Below are positions 1 to 9,200 of a stretch of 64,000 nucleotides of DNA, piece after piece. The translations under genes were made by a program, and so were the position numbers. Source of the DNA: Terriglobia bacterium (GTDB lineage: Bacteria; Acidobacteriota; Terriglobia; Terriglobales; Acidobacteriaceae). The notes beneath the pieces were generated by a model that was given only the letters and a program-made list of their open reading frames with translations, made no database searches and was not told the origin of the DNA. The stretch lies in assembly GCA_020072585.1 (NCBI GenBank), contig JAIQGL010000017.1:1-64000 (forward strand). Reading direction: 5' to 3'. Numbering within the stretch: the first letter of the stretch is position 1; each line of letters begins with the position of its first letter.

Positions 1-159
1 GTCTGACTAATCTCCGTGTCGAGGTCCTACTGCCTCACTGCACGAGCCCAGCCTGCAACCTGTCTGCTCCAGATTCCTGTTCCGGAGCATATCGCCTCAG
101 AACTTGCTCCTTATTCATGCCATCTCCGTGGTAGGTTTTGTCTATGGTAAGGTTTTTCC

Positions 160-816
160 ATGCCCGACATCGTCTTCCTCTTCGACGTTGACAACACGCT
201 GCTCGACAATGACCGCGTCACCGCCGACCTGAAGCGCCATCTTGAGCAACAGGTTGGCCCGGAGCGCCAGCAGCGTTACTGGGACATCTTTGAGCAGCTG
301 CGTACCGAGCTTGGATACGCAGATTATCTTGGCGCCTTGCAGCGCTACCGCATGGATTACCCGCGCGATCCCAGCCTGCTCACAGTCTCACACTTTCTGG
401 TGAACTACCCGTTCGCCACGCGGCTCTATCCTGATTCACTGGACGCAGTGGAGCATGTGCGGCAGTGGGGTAAAGCCGTGATCTTGTCGGATGGCGACGT
501 GGTCTTCCAGCCGCTGAAGGTTGAACGCTCCGGGATATCTGACTCGGTTGACGGCGTCCTCATCTATATACACAAAGAAAAAGAGTTGGAGGACGTGGAG
601 CGCCGCTTCCCTGCCGCGCACTACGTCCTGGTTGATGACAAGATTCGCATCCTCGCCGATGTAAAAAAGATCTGGGGCGCCCGCGTCACCACGGTGTTTC
701 CCAAGCAAGGCCACTACGCCCTCGACCCGAAGATTGTGGGCGCCTACCCGCCAGCTGACATTTCAATCAACCGCATTGGCGAATTACTGAACTATCAGCT
801 GGCGTCTTTCCAGTGA
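160..816 (+). CDS. HAD-family hydrolase
   Basis: This 218-residue protein is a haloacid dehalogenase-superfamily hydrolase, probably a small-molecule phosphatase of the cytoplasm. Motif I is FDVDNTLL near residues 8-15, giving the nucleophile Asp and the acid/base Asp. Motif II is VILSDGD near 108-114. The Lys of PLKVERSG follows, and the acidic motif is YVLVDDK near 153-159. The helical cap lies between motifs I and II. AAGG about eight bases upstream supports the ATG. The gene stands alone; nothing nearby indicates the substrate, so only the superfamily is assigned. Confidence 0.85.
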   Translation: MPDIVFLFDVDNTLLDNDRVTADLKRHLEQQVGPERQQRYWDIFEQLRTELGYADYLGALQRYRMDYPRDPSLLTVSHFLVNYPFATRLYPDSLDAVEHVRQWGKAVILSDGDVVFQPLKVERSGISDSVDGVLIYIHKEKELEDVERRFPAAHYVLVDDKIRILADVKKIWGARVTTVFPKQGHYALDPKIVGAYPPADISINRIGELLNYQLASFQ

Positions 817-886
817 GCTTCTTCGGCAGCGTCTGGTCCGCGCTGATCAGCGTTCATCCGCGGTAAGGTTTTGCTCTGCTCCATGA

Positions 887-1276
887 CTATCGGGGTTTGC
901 CGGCGATCCCCTGCACTTCAAAGCGCGCGTCAAATAGCAACCTGCCCGACCCCAGAAATGCCCGCGCGGGAAACTCGCCTTTGAAGAAAGTCCGGTATAC
1001 CACGTTGAACTTTTCAAACAGCGCCACGTCGGAGCAAAAGATCTGCACTGAAAGTAGATCGTCCATGGTCAATCCGGCGGACTCCAGCGTGCGCTTCACG
1101 TTGTCCATCACCAGTTGCGCCTCTTCTTCCGCCGTTGCCGGTGGCTTCCCTGTCTTGGGGTCAAGACCGATCTGTCCGCTTATATACAACGTATCGCCGT
1201 GCCACACCGCATCACTGAATGGAAGATTGCTGCGCACGGTGCGCTCTGACCGAATGCGTTTTGCTCCTGCTGGCAT
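887..1276 (-). CDS. RidA/YjgF/UK114 family protein
   Basis: A 129-residue RidA-family protein. Family members hydrolyse reactive enamine/imine intermediates released by PLP enzymes, and act as cytoplasmic trimers. The family core is visible: LYISGQIGLDPKTGK near 30-45, then EEAQLVMDNVKRTLESAGLTMDDL, and PARAFLGSGRLLFDARFEVQ at the C-terminus. The family's substrate-binding Arg is expected in the PARAFLGSGRL segment (typically PARS in RidA). A longer in-frame start exists at 1342, but the ATG at 1276 has GGAG about nine bases upstream and begins where the family begins. Exact substrate is unknown. Confidence 0.86.
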   Translation of the reverse strand: MPAGAKRIRSERTVRSNLPFSDAVWHGDTLYISGQIGLDPKTGKPPATAEEEAQLVMDNVKRTLESAGLTMDDLLSVQIFCSDVALFEKFNVVYRTFFKGEFPARAFLGSGRLLFDARFEVQGIAGKPR

Positions 1277-1420
1277 TATTTTTTTCTCCGATAGAAATAT
1301 CCTGCAAGGCAACAGATGCTCAGCTTGGCTCTGAGTGTGCATTTTTATTATCGTGTCCGCTCAGGCGGAGTAAAATTGAGCCAACTTGCTCGCGTTAATT
1401 CAACCATTTTTGGAGGATAC

Positions 1421-1960
1421 ATGCGTAGATTGTTGGCGATTCTGCTTCTGCTTCCAGTCCTGGCCCTGGCGCAGACAGCCGTGCCCAAGAAAGCCGCTAC
1501 AAAAGCCAAACCCGCAGGCCCCGCAGCGGTCGTCGTTACCCCGGACAAAATTCAATGGGGCCCGGCGCCGCCAGTGTTTCAGCCGGGTGCACAATTTGCC
1601 GTCGTCGCGGGCGACCCCGGCAAAGCAGGTCCATTCATTGTCCGCCTGAAGGTGCCCGATGGTTACAGGATCATGCCGCATTTCCATCCCACCGCGGAAA
1701 ACGTGACCGTGCTATCTGGCGAGTTCCGCGTCGGCATGGGCGACAAATTTAATGAGAGCACACTCGCGAGCCTGCCGGCACATTCTGTGGCCGTGGTCCC
1801 GGCAAGCCACCGCCATTACGCCATGGCCAAAGGCGAAACTGAAGTACAGGTCAGCGCCATGGGGCCGTTCAAGCTAACATACGTGAATCCGGCAGACGAT
1901 CCCTCTAAGGGACAGGCAAGCCCCGCGCCCAAAAAGAAGGCTGCTGCCGCAAAGAAATAG
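1421..1960 (+). CDS. exported cupin-domain protein
   Basis: A 179-residue exported protein with a single cupin barrel. The N-terminus MRRLLAILLLLPVLALAQ is a clear signal peptide. The metal-binding cupin motif is PHFHPTAENVTVLSGEFRVG around residues 85-104, with two His and a Glu, and the second motif falls around PASHRHYAMAKGE. The C-terminal tail is Ala/Lys-rich (PKKKAAAAKK). GGAGG five bases before this ATG fixes the start; a longer frame from 1316 lacks that support. It probably sits in the periplasm. Function cannot be given beyond a metal-binding cupin. Confidence 0.82.
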   Translation: MRRLLAILLLLPVLALAQTAVPKKAATKAKPAGPAAVVVTPDKIQWGPAPPVFQPGAQFAVVAGDPGKAGPFIVRLKVPDGYRIMPHFHPTAENVTVLSGEFRVGMGDKFNESTLASLPAHSVAVVPASHRHYAMAKGETEVQVSAMGPFKLTYVNPADDPSKGQASPAPKKKAAAAKK

Positions 1961-1984
1961 CAGGTCAAAAAGAGTAGTGTTTTC

Positions 1985-2015
1985 CAGGGTGTGCATGCGC
2001 GCACCCTGAACTTTT
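1985..2015 (+). terminator. intrinsic terminator after the cupin gene
   Basis: Arms CAGGGTGTGC (1985-1994) and GCGCACCCTG (1999-2008) form a ten-pair stem with one G-U pair and a four-base loop. It is followed by AACTTTTTAT. It lies 24 bases after the cupin stop and before the convergent TetR gene. Confidence 0.8.
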
Positions 2016-2665
2016 TATAGCTTGATCGGCGGGCAGGCAGAAGTCGCCACGGCTTTGATCCGTTGCAGGATGTTTTCTCTGGCCTTCTTCATCGCTGTTC
2101 TGTCATCCAGCAACTGGAGCGCCCAGTTCGCGCCCATGGCAAGTGAGTAAATCTCAAAGGCAAACTGTTCTGCGTTGACTGAAGCCTTGATATGTCTGGC
2201 TTTCTTTGCCACGTCCACTGCGCGCGCCAAAGTGCTGAGCCAGTGCTTCATCGCCTCAACGATGGCATCGCGCACAGGACCTGTACGGCTATCGAATTCC
2301 AGTGACGCAGCGCTGAAGAAGCAACCGCCCTTGAACACGTGCGATTCCACATGGTTCAGCCAGCCCTGGCACAGCTTCAGGAGCCGCTTGACCCCTTCCG
2401 TCTCCGCCAGAGCGGGGCGGACAATATGTTCCACAAAGATTTCCCTGGCCATCTCGGTTGTTGCCAGTTGCAGCTCTTCTTTCGAGCCGAAATGAGCAAA
2501 CAGTCCGCTCTTGCTCATCTTTAGTTCGTCAGCCAGCCGGCCAATCGTCAATCCTTCCAGCCCTTCCACTGAAGCCAGATCTACAGCGACGCGCAAAATG
2601 CTTTCACGCGTGCGCACCCCTTTGCGCGGACGAGGCTCCGTCTTGGCGATATGTAGTTCCGGCAT
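2015..2665 (-). CDS. TetR/AcrR-family transcriptional regulator
   Basis: A 216-residue TetR-type repressor. The N-terminal helix-turn-helix is at about residues 18-65: RESILRVAVDLASVEGLEG, then LTIGRLADELKMSKSGLFAHF, then KEELQLATTE. The remainder is an all-helical ligand-binding and dimerisation domain with a Cys in KGGCFFSAASLEFDS. It is divergent from the aspartyl protease gene, and a perfect 12-base palindrome lies in the spacer of its own promoter. Autoregulation and control of the divergent gene are therefore likely (inferred). The ligand is unknown. Confidence 0.9.
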   Translation of the reverse strand: MPELHIAKTEPRPRKGVRTRESILRVAVDLASVEGLEGLTIGRLADELKMSKSGLFAHFGSKEELQLATTEMAREIFVEHIVRPALAETEGVKRLLKLCQGWLNHVESHVFKGGCFFSAASLEFDSRTGPVRDAIVEAMKHWLSTLARAVDVAKKARHIKASVNAEQFAFEIYSLAMGANWALQLLDDRTAMKKARENILQRIKAVATSACPPIKL

Positions 2666-2690
2666 ATGAAAATACGATAAATCTCAAAAT

Positions 2691-2719
2691 ATAATAGCAC
2701 GAACGTTCGTTTTTGTGAA
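2691..2719 (-). promoter_or_regulatory. TetR promoter with embedded palindromic operator
   Basis: On the minus strand TTCACA (2719-2714) and TATTAT (2696-2691) are separated by exactly 17 bases. That spacer contains the perfect palindrome ACGAACGTTCGT (2699-2710). On the plus strand TATAAT at 2690-2695 could serve the divergent protease gene, placing the palindrome at its start site. This is a typical geometry for a TetR repressor blocking polymerase in both directions. The operator assignment is inferred. Confidence 0.7.
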
Positions 2720-2749
2720 ATACTGTTGGCGTTCCTGGAGAGGTCACCC

Positions 2750-3610
2750 ATGTTGCTCCGCGTTTCCAGCAGCTTCTTCCTCCTGTTGTTACTTGCTTCC
2801 GTCGCGGTAAAAGCGGAAGACATACCTCTGGGCACTTGTGACCGCCTTCCTGTTGTTGAAGTAACTGTTCCCGGCATCAAGACGCAGCTGCGTTTCCTCG
2901 TCGACACCGCCGCCACCTCAATGCTGAACAGCAAATCTTTTTCTCATGGCGCTTCCGGCACAATCTCCGTCACCTCCTGGCGGGGAACAGAGGAAGCCCG
3001 ATCGCGGGAAGTGACCCTGCCAGAACTCATTATCGGTCAGCATCACTTACGCGATCTCCGCCTGCCCGCTGTTGACCTCTCTCCCATTGGCAATGCCTGT
3101 GGCAAGCGTATTGATGGAATCCTTGGTGTGGACCTGCTCTCCAAACTCGGTGCTACCGTCAATCTCAAGGAACATACGGCGCAACTTCAGCCCGACGATA
3201 AAAGTTCAGAAGCTGCTGTGGCTGAATTGCACAGGCGTCTTGCCGGTTGCGAAGAAGCTTTCAATCGTGCCGATGAGACGACATTCGCCCAATGCCTTGA
3301 TCCGGAGATCGTCACCTTCACCGTGGCTGGTGATTTCTACGGCCGCGAGGCCACGCTCGACTATTACCGCAAGGCGTATTTCCAGCAGAATCCTCCAGCA
3401 CAGCTTTCCACCGTCTCGCGTGCGCATCACCTCATCGGTGACGCAGTCTGGGTGGAGTATGATCTGAAAATCGTTGTCAGGCAGAAGGTAATCGTGGCCC
3501 GTGGAACAGCGCTCTGCCGCAAGAGCAACGGCATCTGGCAGATCGTCCATCTAAACCACTCCAGTCCGCCGGCCCCTGAGCTTGCGGCCCAGGAGAACAA
3601 TGGCAGGTAG
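2750..3610 (+). CDS. exported retropepsin-like aspartyl protease with SnoaL-like C-terminal domain
   Basis: A 286-residue exported protein. The signal peptide is MLLRVSSSFFLLLLLASVAVKA. Residues about 30-145 resemble a bacterial retropepsin-like domain: FLVDTAATSML in the place of the usual DTGAS loop, and the flap-end motif IDGILGVDLLSKLGATVNL. Residues about 160-275 resemble an NTF2/SnoaL-like (DUF4440-type) domain, with an aromatic strand ending GIWQIVHLNHS. GGAGAGG lies just before the ATG at 2750. The DTAA in place of DTGA leaves the catalytic Asp in place. It may be a peptidase or only a fold relative; substrate unknown. Confidence 0.72.
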   Translation: MLLRVSSSFFLLLLLASVAVKAEDIPLGTCDRLPVVEVTVPGIKTQLRFLVDTAATSMLNSKSFSHGASGTISVTSWRGTEEARSREVTLPELIIGQHHLRDLRLPAVDLSPIGNACGKRIDGILGVDLLSKLGATVNLKEHTAQLQPDDKSSEAAVAELHRRLAGCEEAFNRADETTFAQCLDPEIVTFTVAGDFYGREATLDYYRKAYFQQNPPAQLSTVSRAHHLIGDAVWVEYDLKIVVRQKVIVARGTALCRKSNGIWQIVHLNHSSPPAPELAAQENNGR

Positions 3611-3632
3611 TGGGACCATCTTGAGGAAATCA

Positions 3633-4121
3633 ATGACGGCCGATCAGGCAAGCCAGCGCTCTCTTGCCGCAAAGAGCAGAAAATTACGGCGGAGCATAAG
3701 CCTTTATCCGCCCTACCTTGGGGCAGCGGTGCGTGTGACCCACATCTCTGATGACTTTCGCAATGTTGAAGTCGAGATGCCTCTGCGCTTTTACAACCGC
3801 AATTATTTTGGCACACACTTTGGCGGATCGCTCTACTCCATGTGCGACCCCTTCTATGTGCTCATGCTCGCCAATATTCTCGGGCCTGATTACATCGTCT
3901 GGGACAAAGCCGCCGCAATCCGCTTCAAAAAGCCGGGTAAAGGGGTAATGAAAGCTTCTTTTAATCTCACGGAAGAAAAAATCGCTGAAATCCGCGCCGC
4001 CGCGGAAACCCAATCCAAAGTCGAACCCCAATTTCAGGTGCTGGTAAAGGACGCCGAAGGCAGCGTGGTAGCGGAGATCGACAAGCTGCTCTACGTTAAG
4101 AAGAAGCCTGCCAAACCTTAA
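3633..4121 (+). CDS. DUF4442-type hotdog-fold protein, putative thioesterase relative
   Basis: A 162-residue protein resembling the DUF4442 group of hotdog-fold proteins, relatives of acyl-CoA thioesterases. The segment NRNYFGTHFGGSLYSMCDPFY near residues 53-75 matches the hotdog helix region, followed by the strands AAIRFKKPGKGVMKASFNL and a C-terminal VVAEIDKLLYVKKK. The ATG at 3633 has GAGGAAAT just upstream; in-frame starts at 3582 and 3600 overlap the previous gene or lack a binding site. It follows the protease gene by 22 bases and may be co-transcribed with it. Enzymatic activity is not demonstrated. Confidence 0.72.
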   Translation: MTADQASQRSLAAKSRKLRRSISLYPPYLGAAVRVTHISDDFRNVEVEMPLRFYNRNYFGTHFGGSLYSMCDPFYVLMLANILGPDYIVWDKAAAIRFKKPGKGVMKASFNLTEEKIAEIRAAAETQSKVEPQFQVLVKDAEGSVVAEIDKLLYVKKKPAKP

Positions 4122-4125
4122 GCAC

Positions 4126-4151
4126 AAAAAAGTCCGGCCCATGGGCCGGAC
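4126..4151 (-). terminator. intrinsic terminator for the lysyl-oxidase gene
   Basis: The perfect palindrome GTCCGGCCCATGGGCCGGAC (4132-4151) is followed on the minus strand by six T. It lies 25 bases past the stop of the minus-strand gene ending at 4176, and may also help stop the convergent DUF4442 transcript. Confidence 0.78.
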
Positions 4152-4175
4152 CCGTCTCAATGGCAATCTCTAAAG

Positions 4176-5057
4176 CTAGTTGGGAATCTTGTTGTCGTGT
4201 TCATCAAAATCTTCCTTGGCCGCGGCGCCGGCTGCCGGGCCAACGCCGGTTTTCCCGGGGTGGTCGGGAATAGTGATCAGCACCTCGCCAACGTTGTTGG
4301 AATAATTTGACTCCGGCAATTGGTGGCAGATCTGCTGCCCATTGGCATCGACGCCCTCCAGAAACCGGCACGGCTCGCCCGCCGTCGGTGTGTATGGCGG
4401 ATTTACTGTGATGCGGATGATGTACGTTCCGGGCGGCACAACGGGCTGGCCATCGCCGCCATCCAGCACAAAGTACTGTCCGCCCAGGAAGAAGCGATAG
4501 GTGTCGGCCCAGCCGTGGCTGATTCCCTGGTTGCCGGGAATGCCGATTGCACCGCAATTTCTGAACTGCGAACTCCGTGGCGGCTCGGTGCCATTGGCGG
4601 TGGGCACGGGATCGGTATCCAGCATGCAAAAGCCCTTTTTCGCCGCTTTCCACACAAAGCCCGTCGCCGGATCGATCAATTGATACAGCGCGTAATGGCG
4701 GAAGTGGTAATGGTGGTGGCATTGCGCGAATTCGAACAGGCCATCGTTGTTCGCCACGTGGACGTTCGGATCCCCCACGACGATATCGGCATCGCCGAGA
4801 TTCGGCGTCTCCACGGTAAAGCGGACGATAGTACGTGTTCCCGGCGTGATGCCGCCTTCTTCCACACTACATGCGGTTGCGTCCAGTTTCTCGTCCCGGA
4901 CCACCCACTGGTGCGAGAGCAAATCGGTGTTTACGATCAGGTCCGGTGTGCCGGTGGTATCCGGCTGGCTGCTTGGGCTCTGCGGCGATTGGGCCGGGCT
5001 CCAAACGCATGTGATCATCAACAGCAAAGGTGCTGCAAATAGCTTCTTCAATCTCAC
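4176..5057 (-). CDS. secreted lysyl-oxidase family protein
   Basis: A 293-residue exported protein resembling eukaryotic lysyl oxidase. Signal peptide: RLKKLFAAPLLLMITCVWSPAQ. The copper-binding segment is AQCHHHYHFRHYALYQL, comparable with the CHxHYH motif of the animal enzymes. The Lys expected to form the lysine tyrosylquinone cofactor is in AAKKGFCMLDTD. The partner Tyr is in PPGTYIIRITVNPPY, and the family end ESNYSNNVGEVLITI is present. The start is GTG at 5057, preceded by CGGAGG seven bases upstream; longer frames lack this. It would oxidise primary amines outside the cytoplasm; the substrate is unknown. Confidence 0.82.
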   Translation of the reverse strand: MRLKKLFAAPLLLMITCVWSPAQSPQSPSSQPDTTGTPDLIVNTDLLSHQWVVRDEKLDATACSVEEGGITPGTRTIVRFTVETPNLGDADIVVGDPNVHVANNDGLFEFAQCHHHYHFRHYALYQLIDPATGFVWKAAKKGFCMLDTDPVPTANGTEPPRSSQFRNCGAIGIPGNQGISHGWADTYRFFLGGQYFVLDGGDGQPVVPPGTYIIRITVNPPYTPTAGEPCRFLEGVDANGQQICHQLPESNYSNNVGEVLITIPDHPGKTGVGPAAGAAAKEDFDEHDNKIPN

Positions 5058-5137
5058 GTGAAACCTCCGTTCTTTGCGCCTATCTTCTGGCGGAAGGCAT
5101 GTTATCCGCCCGACAGGGGCCACGCAAGGCTGAAAAC

Positions 5138-6178
5138 TTATTTTGTAGCAACGCCCTTCCACAGCTCTTCCGCCAGCCGATCCGCCGCTTGATACGTAGG
5201 AATTTTCGCCCGCTCTGCCAGAGCAAAGATCGTCAGCAGGGTGTCATAAATTGCGTCAGTCTTGGCCAGAGTGCGGGGCACATCCCAGCCCAGCATCTCA
5301 ATGCAGCACCCGTTGATCACGCCGCCGGCGTTGGCCGCGTAATCCGGCGCGTACAGAATCCCGTGCTGTTCCAGCAGATCGCCATGGCGAGACTCAAGTA
5401 ACTGGTTGTTGGCTGCGCCCACCACCAGCATAGCTTTCAATTGCGGGATCGTCTGATCATTCAATACGCCGCCCAGGGCGCACGGCGCAAAAACATCCGC
5501 CGCCACGGAATAAATCTCCTCTGGCGGCACCGCTGTTGCCTTATGATCGTCTACAACGCGCTTCACCTTTGCCTGGTCCACGTCGGTAACGATCAATTTC
5601 GCGCCGACGCGCGCCAGTTCTCCAGCCAGGAAATAGCCAACATGTCCACATCCTTGAATGGACACGGTCTTCCCGGACAAATCATCACTTCCCCACTTAT
5701 ATTTGGCCGCTGCCTGCATGGCGCGGAAGACGCCCCGTGCCGTATGCGGTGAAGGATCACCGGAGCGTCCCTGCAAACCCGCCACATAACTGCTTTCCTT
5801 CAGGATGTACTCCATATCAGAAGGACTGGTGCCCACGTCTTCCGCCGTGATGTATTTGCCGGCGAAGCTGTTCACCAGACGTCCATGGGTGCGGAAGAGT
5901 TGCTCGCGGTCCGTGGCTTTGCTGTCACGCATCACAATGGATTTCCCACCCCCGGCCGGCAGGCCTGCCAGGGCATTTTTGTACGTCATGCCTCGCGCCA
6001 GCCGAAGCGCGTCAGTCACGGCGTCATCTTCTGTTTTGTAGCTCCAGAATCGTGTCCCGCCCACCGCCGGCCCCAGGGCCGTGGAATGTATAACGACTAT
6101 GCCGTGGTAGCCTGCGGTTTCGTCCGTGCCACACACAACGCGCTCGTATCCGGGCACACTCTTTTCCCTGGTTTGCAT
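5138..6178 (-). CDS. Glu/Leu/Phe/Val dehydrogenase (leucine dehydrogenase type)
   Basis: A 346-residue NAD-dependent amino acid dehydrogenase of leucine/phenylalanine dehydrogenase size. It deaminates branched-chain or aromatic amino acids to 2-oxo acids in the cytoplasm. The substrate region shows GPAVGGTRFW and LARGMTYKNALAGLPAGGGK, with both catalytic-region Lys residues. VGTSPSDMEYI carries the conserved Asp. The nucleotide fold is SIQGCGHVGYFLAGEL. AAGGAA lies about eight bases before the ATG. The lysyl-oxidase gene follows 80 bases downstream on the same strand. Leucine versus phenylalanine preference cannot be read from the sequence. Confidence 0.9.
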   Translation of the reverse strand: MQTREKSVPGYERVVCGTDETAGYHGIVVIHSTALGPAVGGTRFWSYKTEDDAVTDALRLARGMTYKNALAGLPAGGGKSIVMRDSKATDREQLFRTHGRLVNSFAGKYITAEDVGTSPSDMEYILKESSYVAGLQGRSGDPSPHTARGVFRAMQAAAKYKWGSDDLSGKTVSIQGCGHVGYFLAGELARVGAKLIVTDVDQAKVKRVVDDHKATAVPPEEIYSVAADVFAPCALGGVLNDQTIPQLKAMLVVGAANNQLLESRHGDLLEQHGILYAPDYAANAGGVINGCCIEMLGWDVPRTLAKTDAIYDTLLTIFALAERAKIPTYQAADRLAEELWKGVATK

Positions 6179-6274
6179 GAAGCGTTCCTTTTCAATTTTG
6201 AGGATGGAGTACCTTTGAATTTACCAGATCACCGGGAGCAAGAGAAAGCCCGTCTTAGTACAATGCTCTTGCCT

Positions 6275-9200
6275 ATGTCGAAGAATTCTTCACTCGTGCG
6301 CTTTGTCCCTGTGTTTGTCCTTCTCGTCCTGTCTTCTTTCGGCTTCGCGCAGCAGATTGATCCCAGTCTGTATAGCGGTCTGCGCTGGCGCATGATCGGC
6401 CCCCACCGCGGCGGACGCACCATTGCCGTCAGCGGCATTGAAGGCCAGCCGAATGTCTATTTTTTCGGCGGCGTTGGCGGGGGCGTATGGAAGACCACGA
6501 ATGGCGGCATCACCTGGGACCCGATTTTTGACGGCCAGCCGATTTCTTCCATCGGCGCAATCGCCGTGTCCTCATTCAATCCCAACATTATTTATGTCGG
6601 CACCGGCGAGGCCGATTTCCGCTCCAACCTGACCTATGGCAATGGGGTTTACAAATCCACTGACGGCGGCCGCACATGGAAAAACATCGGTTTGACGGCC
6701 TCGCGGCATATCAGTCGTATTGCCATCGATCCCCGCAACCCTGACGTGGTATTTGTCGCGGCGATGGGCAGCGCTTATGGTCCTGGTCTCGAGCGTGGTG
6801 TCTTTCGCTCCACGGATGGCGGCGCCAACTGGCAGAAAGTCCTGTTCAGAGATGAAAACTCCGGCGCTATTGACGTCACACTTGACCCCGACCAACCGCA
6901 AACTGTGTGGGCCGCATTGCTGCATGACCAGCGTCCGCCGTGGAGCGCCTACCCGCCGGCTACGACCTCCGGCGCCATCTATAAATCGACTGACGGCGGC
7001 ACCGTCTGGAATCCGGTGACATCCGGCGGTCTGCCTGAAGGCGACTGGGGGCGCGCGGGGCTTGCCGTGGCTCGTGGAACACATGGCCAGCGCGTCTATG
7101 CATTGATTGACGCGAAAGAAGGCGGCCTATTTAAATCAGATGATGGCGGCCAGACCTGGCTTCGCACCGGAACCGATCCGCGCATTCGTGGCCGCATGTG
7201 GTATTTCGGCGAAATCTATACTGATCCCAAAAATCCAGACACCGTCTATATTCCCAACGTTTCTTTATACCGCTCCACGGATGCGGGAAAGACTTTCATT
7301 GCTCTCAAAGGCGCGCCCGGAGGCGACGACTATCACGCCCTCTGGATTGATCCCGGCAATCCGCAACGCATGATCTTTGGCAGTGACCAGGGCGCGGGCG
7401 TGAGCGTGGATGGAGGCCGCACCTGGAGCAGTTGGTACAACCAGCCGACAGCCCAGTTCTATCACGTGGCCGTGGACAATGAGTTCCCCTATCACGTCTA
7501 TGGCGCGCAGCAGGATAGCGGAAGCGTCTTCATCCTGAGCCGCAGTAATGATGGCTCTATCACGTTCCGTGACTGGCATCCCGCCGGCGCTGGTGAGAGC
7601 GGCTACATTGCTCCCGATCCATCCGATCCCAACATCATCTATGGCGGCGGGACTTACGGCGAACTGTTTCGTTACGATCGCCGCACCGGGCAAGCCCAGA
7701 TTATCGCCCCTGATGCCATCCGCAACTTCGGCGAGGCCCATCCCGAACATCGTTATACCTGGACCTCTCCCATTGTTTTTTCTCCGCAGGATTCGCACAC
7801 GCTTTATTTCGGATCGCAGAACGTGCTGCGCAGCACCAATCAGGGCAACAACTGGGAAAAGATCAGTCCTGACCTGACGGGCGCCGACCCAAACGCATCG
7901 CAAGATGGTCCCTTGACCCTGGCAAACGCAAAGGCCCGTGGTCATGGTGTGGTTTATACCATTGCGCCCTCGCCTATAAGCGCTGCGCAGATATGGGCAG
8001 GTACGGATAGCGGACTGATTCACCTCACGCGTGACAACGGCAAGACCTGGAACAATGTCACGCCTCCAGGCCTCTCTGACTGGAGCAAGATCAGCATGAT
8101 CGAGGCATCGCATTTTGACGTCGGCACGGCTTACGCTGCAGTCGACCGCCATCGACTGGATGACATCGGCCCCTGCATTTACCGCACGCATGATTTCGGC
8201 AAGACCTGGACGCGCATTAATACTGGCATTCCTCAGGGCGCTTACGTCCGCGTTGTCCGCGAAGATCCGGTCAAGAAAGGCCTGCTCTTCGCTGGCGCCG
8301 AGTTGGGCGTCTTCTTTTCCATCAACGATGGCGGTTCGTGGCAACCACTGAATCTCAATATGCCAGTCTCACCGGTGCACGATCTCGTAGTAAAAGACAA
8401 TGATCTTGTTGCTGCCACTCACGGCCGCGCATTCTGGATTCTTGACGATATCTCTCCGCTCCGTCAGCTCTCTGCGGAAGTTGAATCGGCGTCGGTACAC
8501 CTCTTTCAGCCCTCCATCGCCATGCGTATACGTGCCAGCACCAACCATGACACGCCTCTGCCTCCGGAAGAGCCCGCGGGCGAGAATCCGCCGCCCGGAG
8601 TTATCTTCTACTATTACTTGAAGTCTTCGGCGCAGGGTGAAGTAAAACTTGAAGTGCTGGATGCAAAAGGCCGGGTCGCTCGCTCCTACTCCAGCAAAGA
8701 CCAGCCATTCCGTCCACCCACACCACCGGCGTTCCCAGCCTATTGGTTCAAGCCTGCCGAACCGCTCTCGTCGGCTGCGGGGATGCACCGTTTCATCTGG
8801 GACGTTCGTTACTCCGCACCCCCCATCGCTCAGCCCGGTTACAGCATGTCCACGGTCGCTGGTCGTGATGTGCCGCGTGAACCCGAAGGTCCGCAGGCCC
8901 TTCCCGGCGGGTATCAGGTCCGGCTTACGGTTGATGGCAAACCATACACGCAGCCGTTCAAGCTCATCATGGACCCGCGTGTGAAGACCTCCGCGCAGGA
9001 TTTAGAAAAGCAATTCACGCTTGAATTGAAATTGGTTCAGGCCGTACAGCAGGCCAACCAGGCGGTCGAGGAAATTCATGCCGCAGCGCAGGCGGGCAAG
9101 ATAAGCGCAGCCGATGAGAAAAAATTCGCAGGCACGCGCCGTCGCCGCGGCGAAACGGAACCAGAAGGCGGCGATCAGCCTGCGTTTGCCCAGGTGATCG

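Noticed and set aside
4320-5042. 240-codon plus-strand frame opposite the lysyl-oxidase gene
   Set aside because: Its antisense strand carries conserved copper and cofactor motifs; this frame has no domain.
7265-8344. 359-codon open frame on the minus strand inside the BNR/VPS10 gene
   Set aside because: The plus-strand frame has signal peptide and Asp boxes throughout; the minus-strand product shows no domain and is a shadow of the codon bias.
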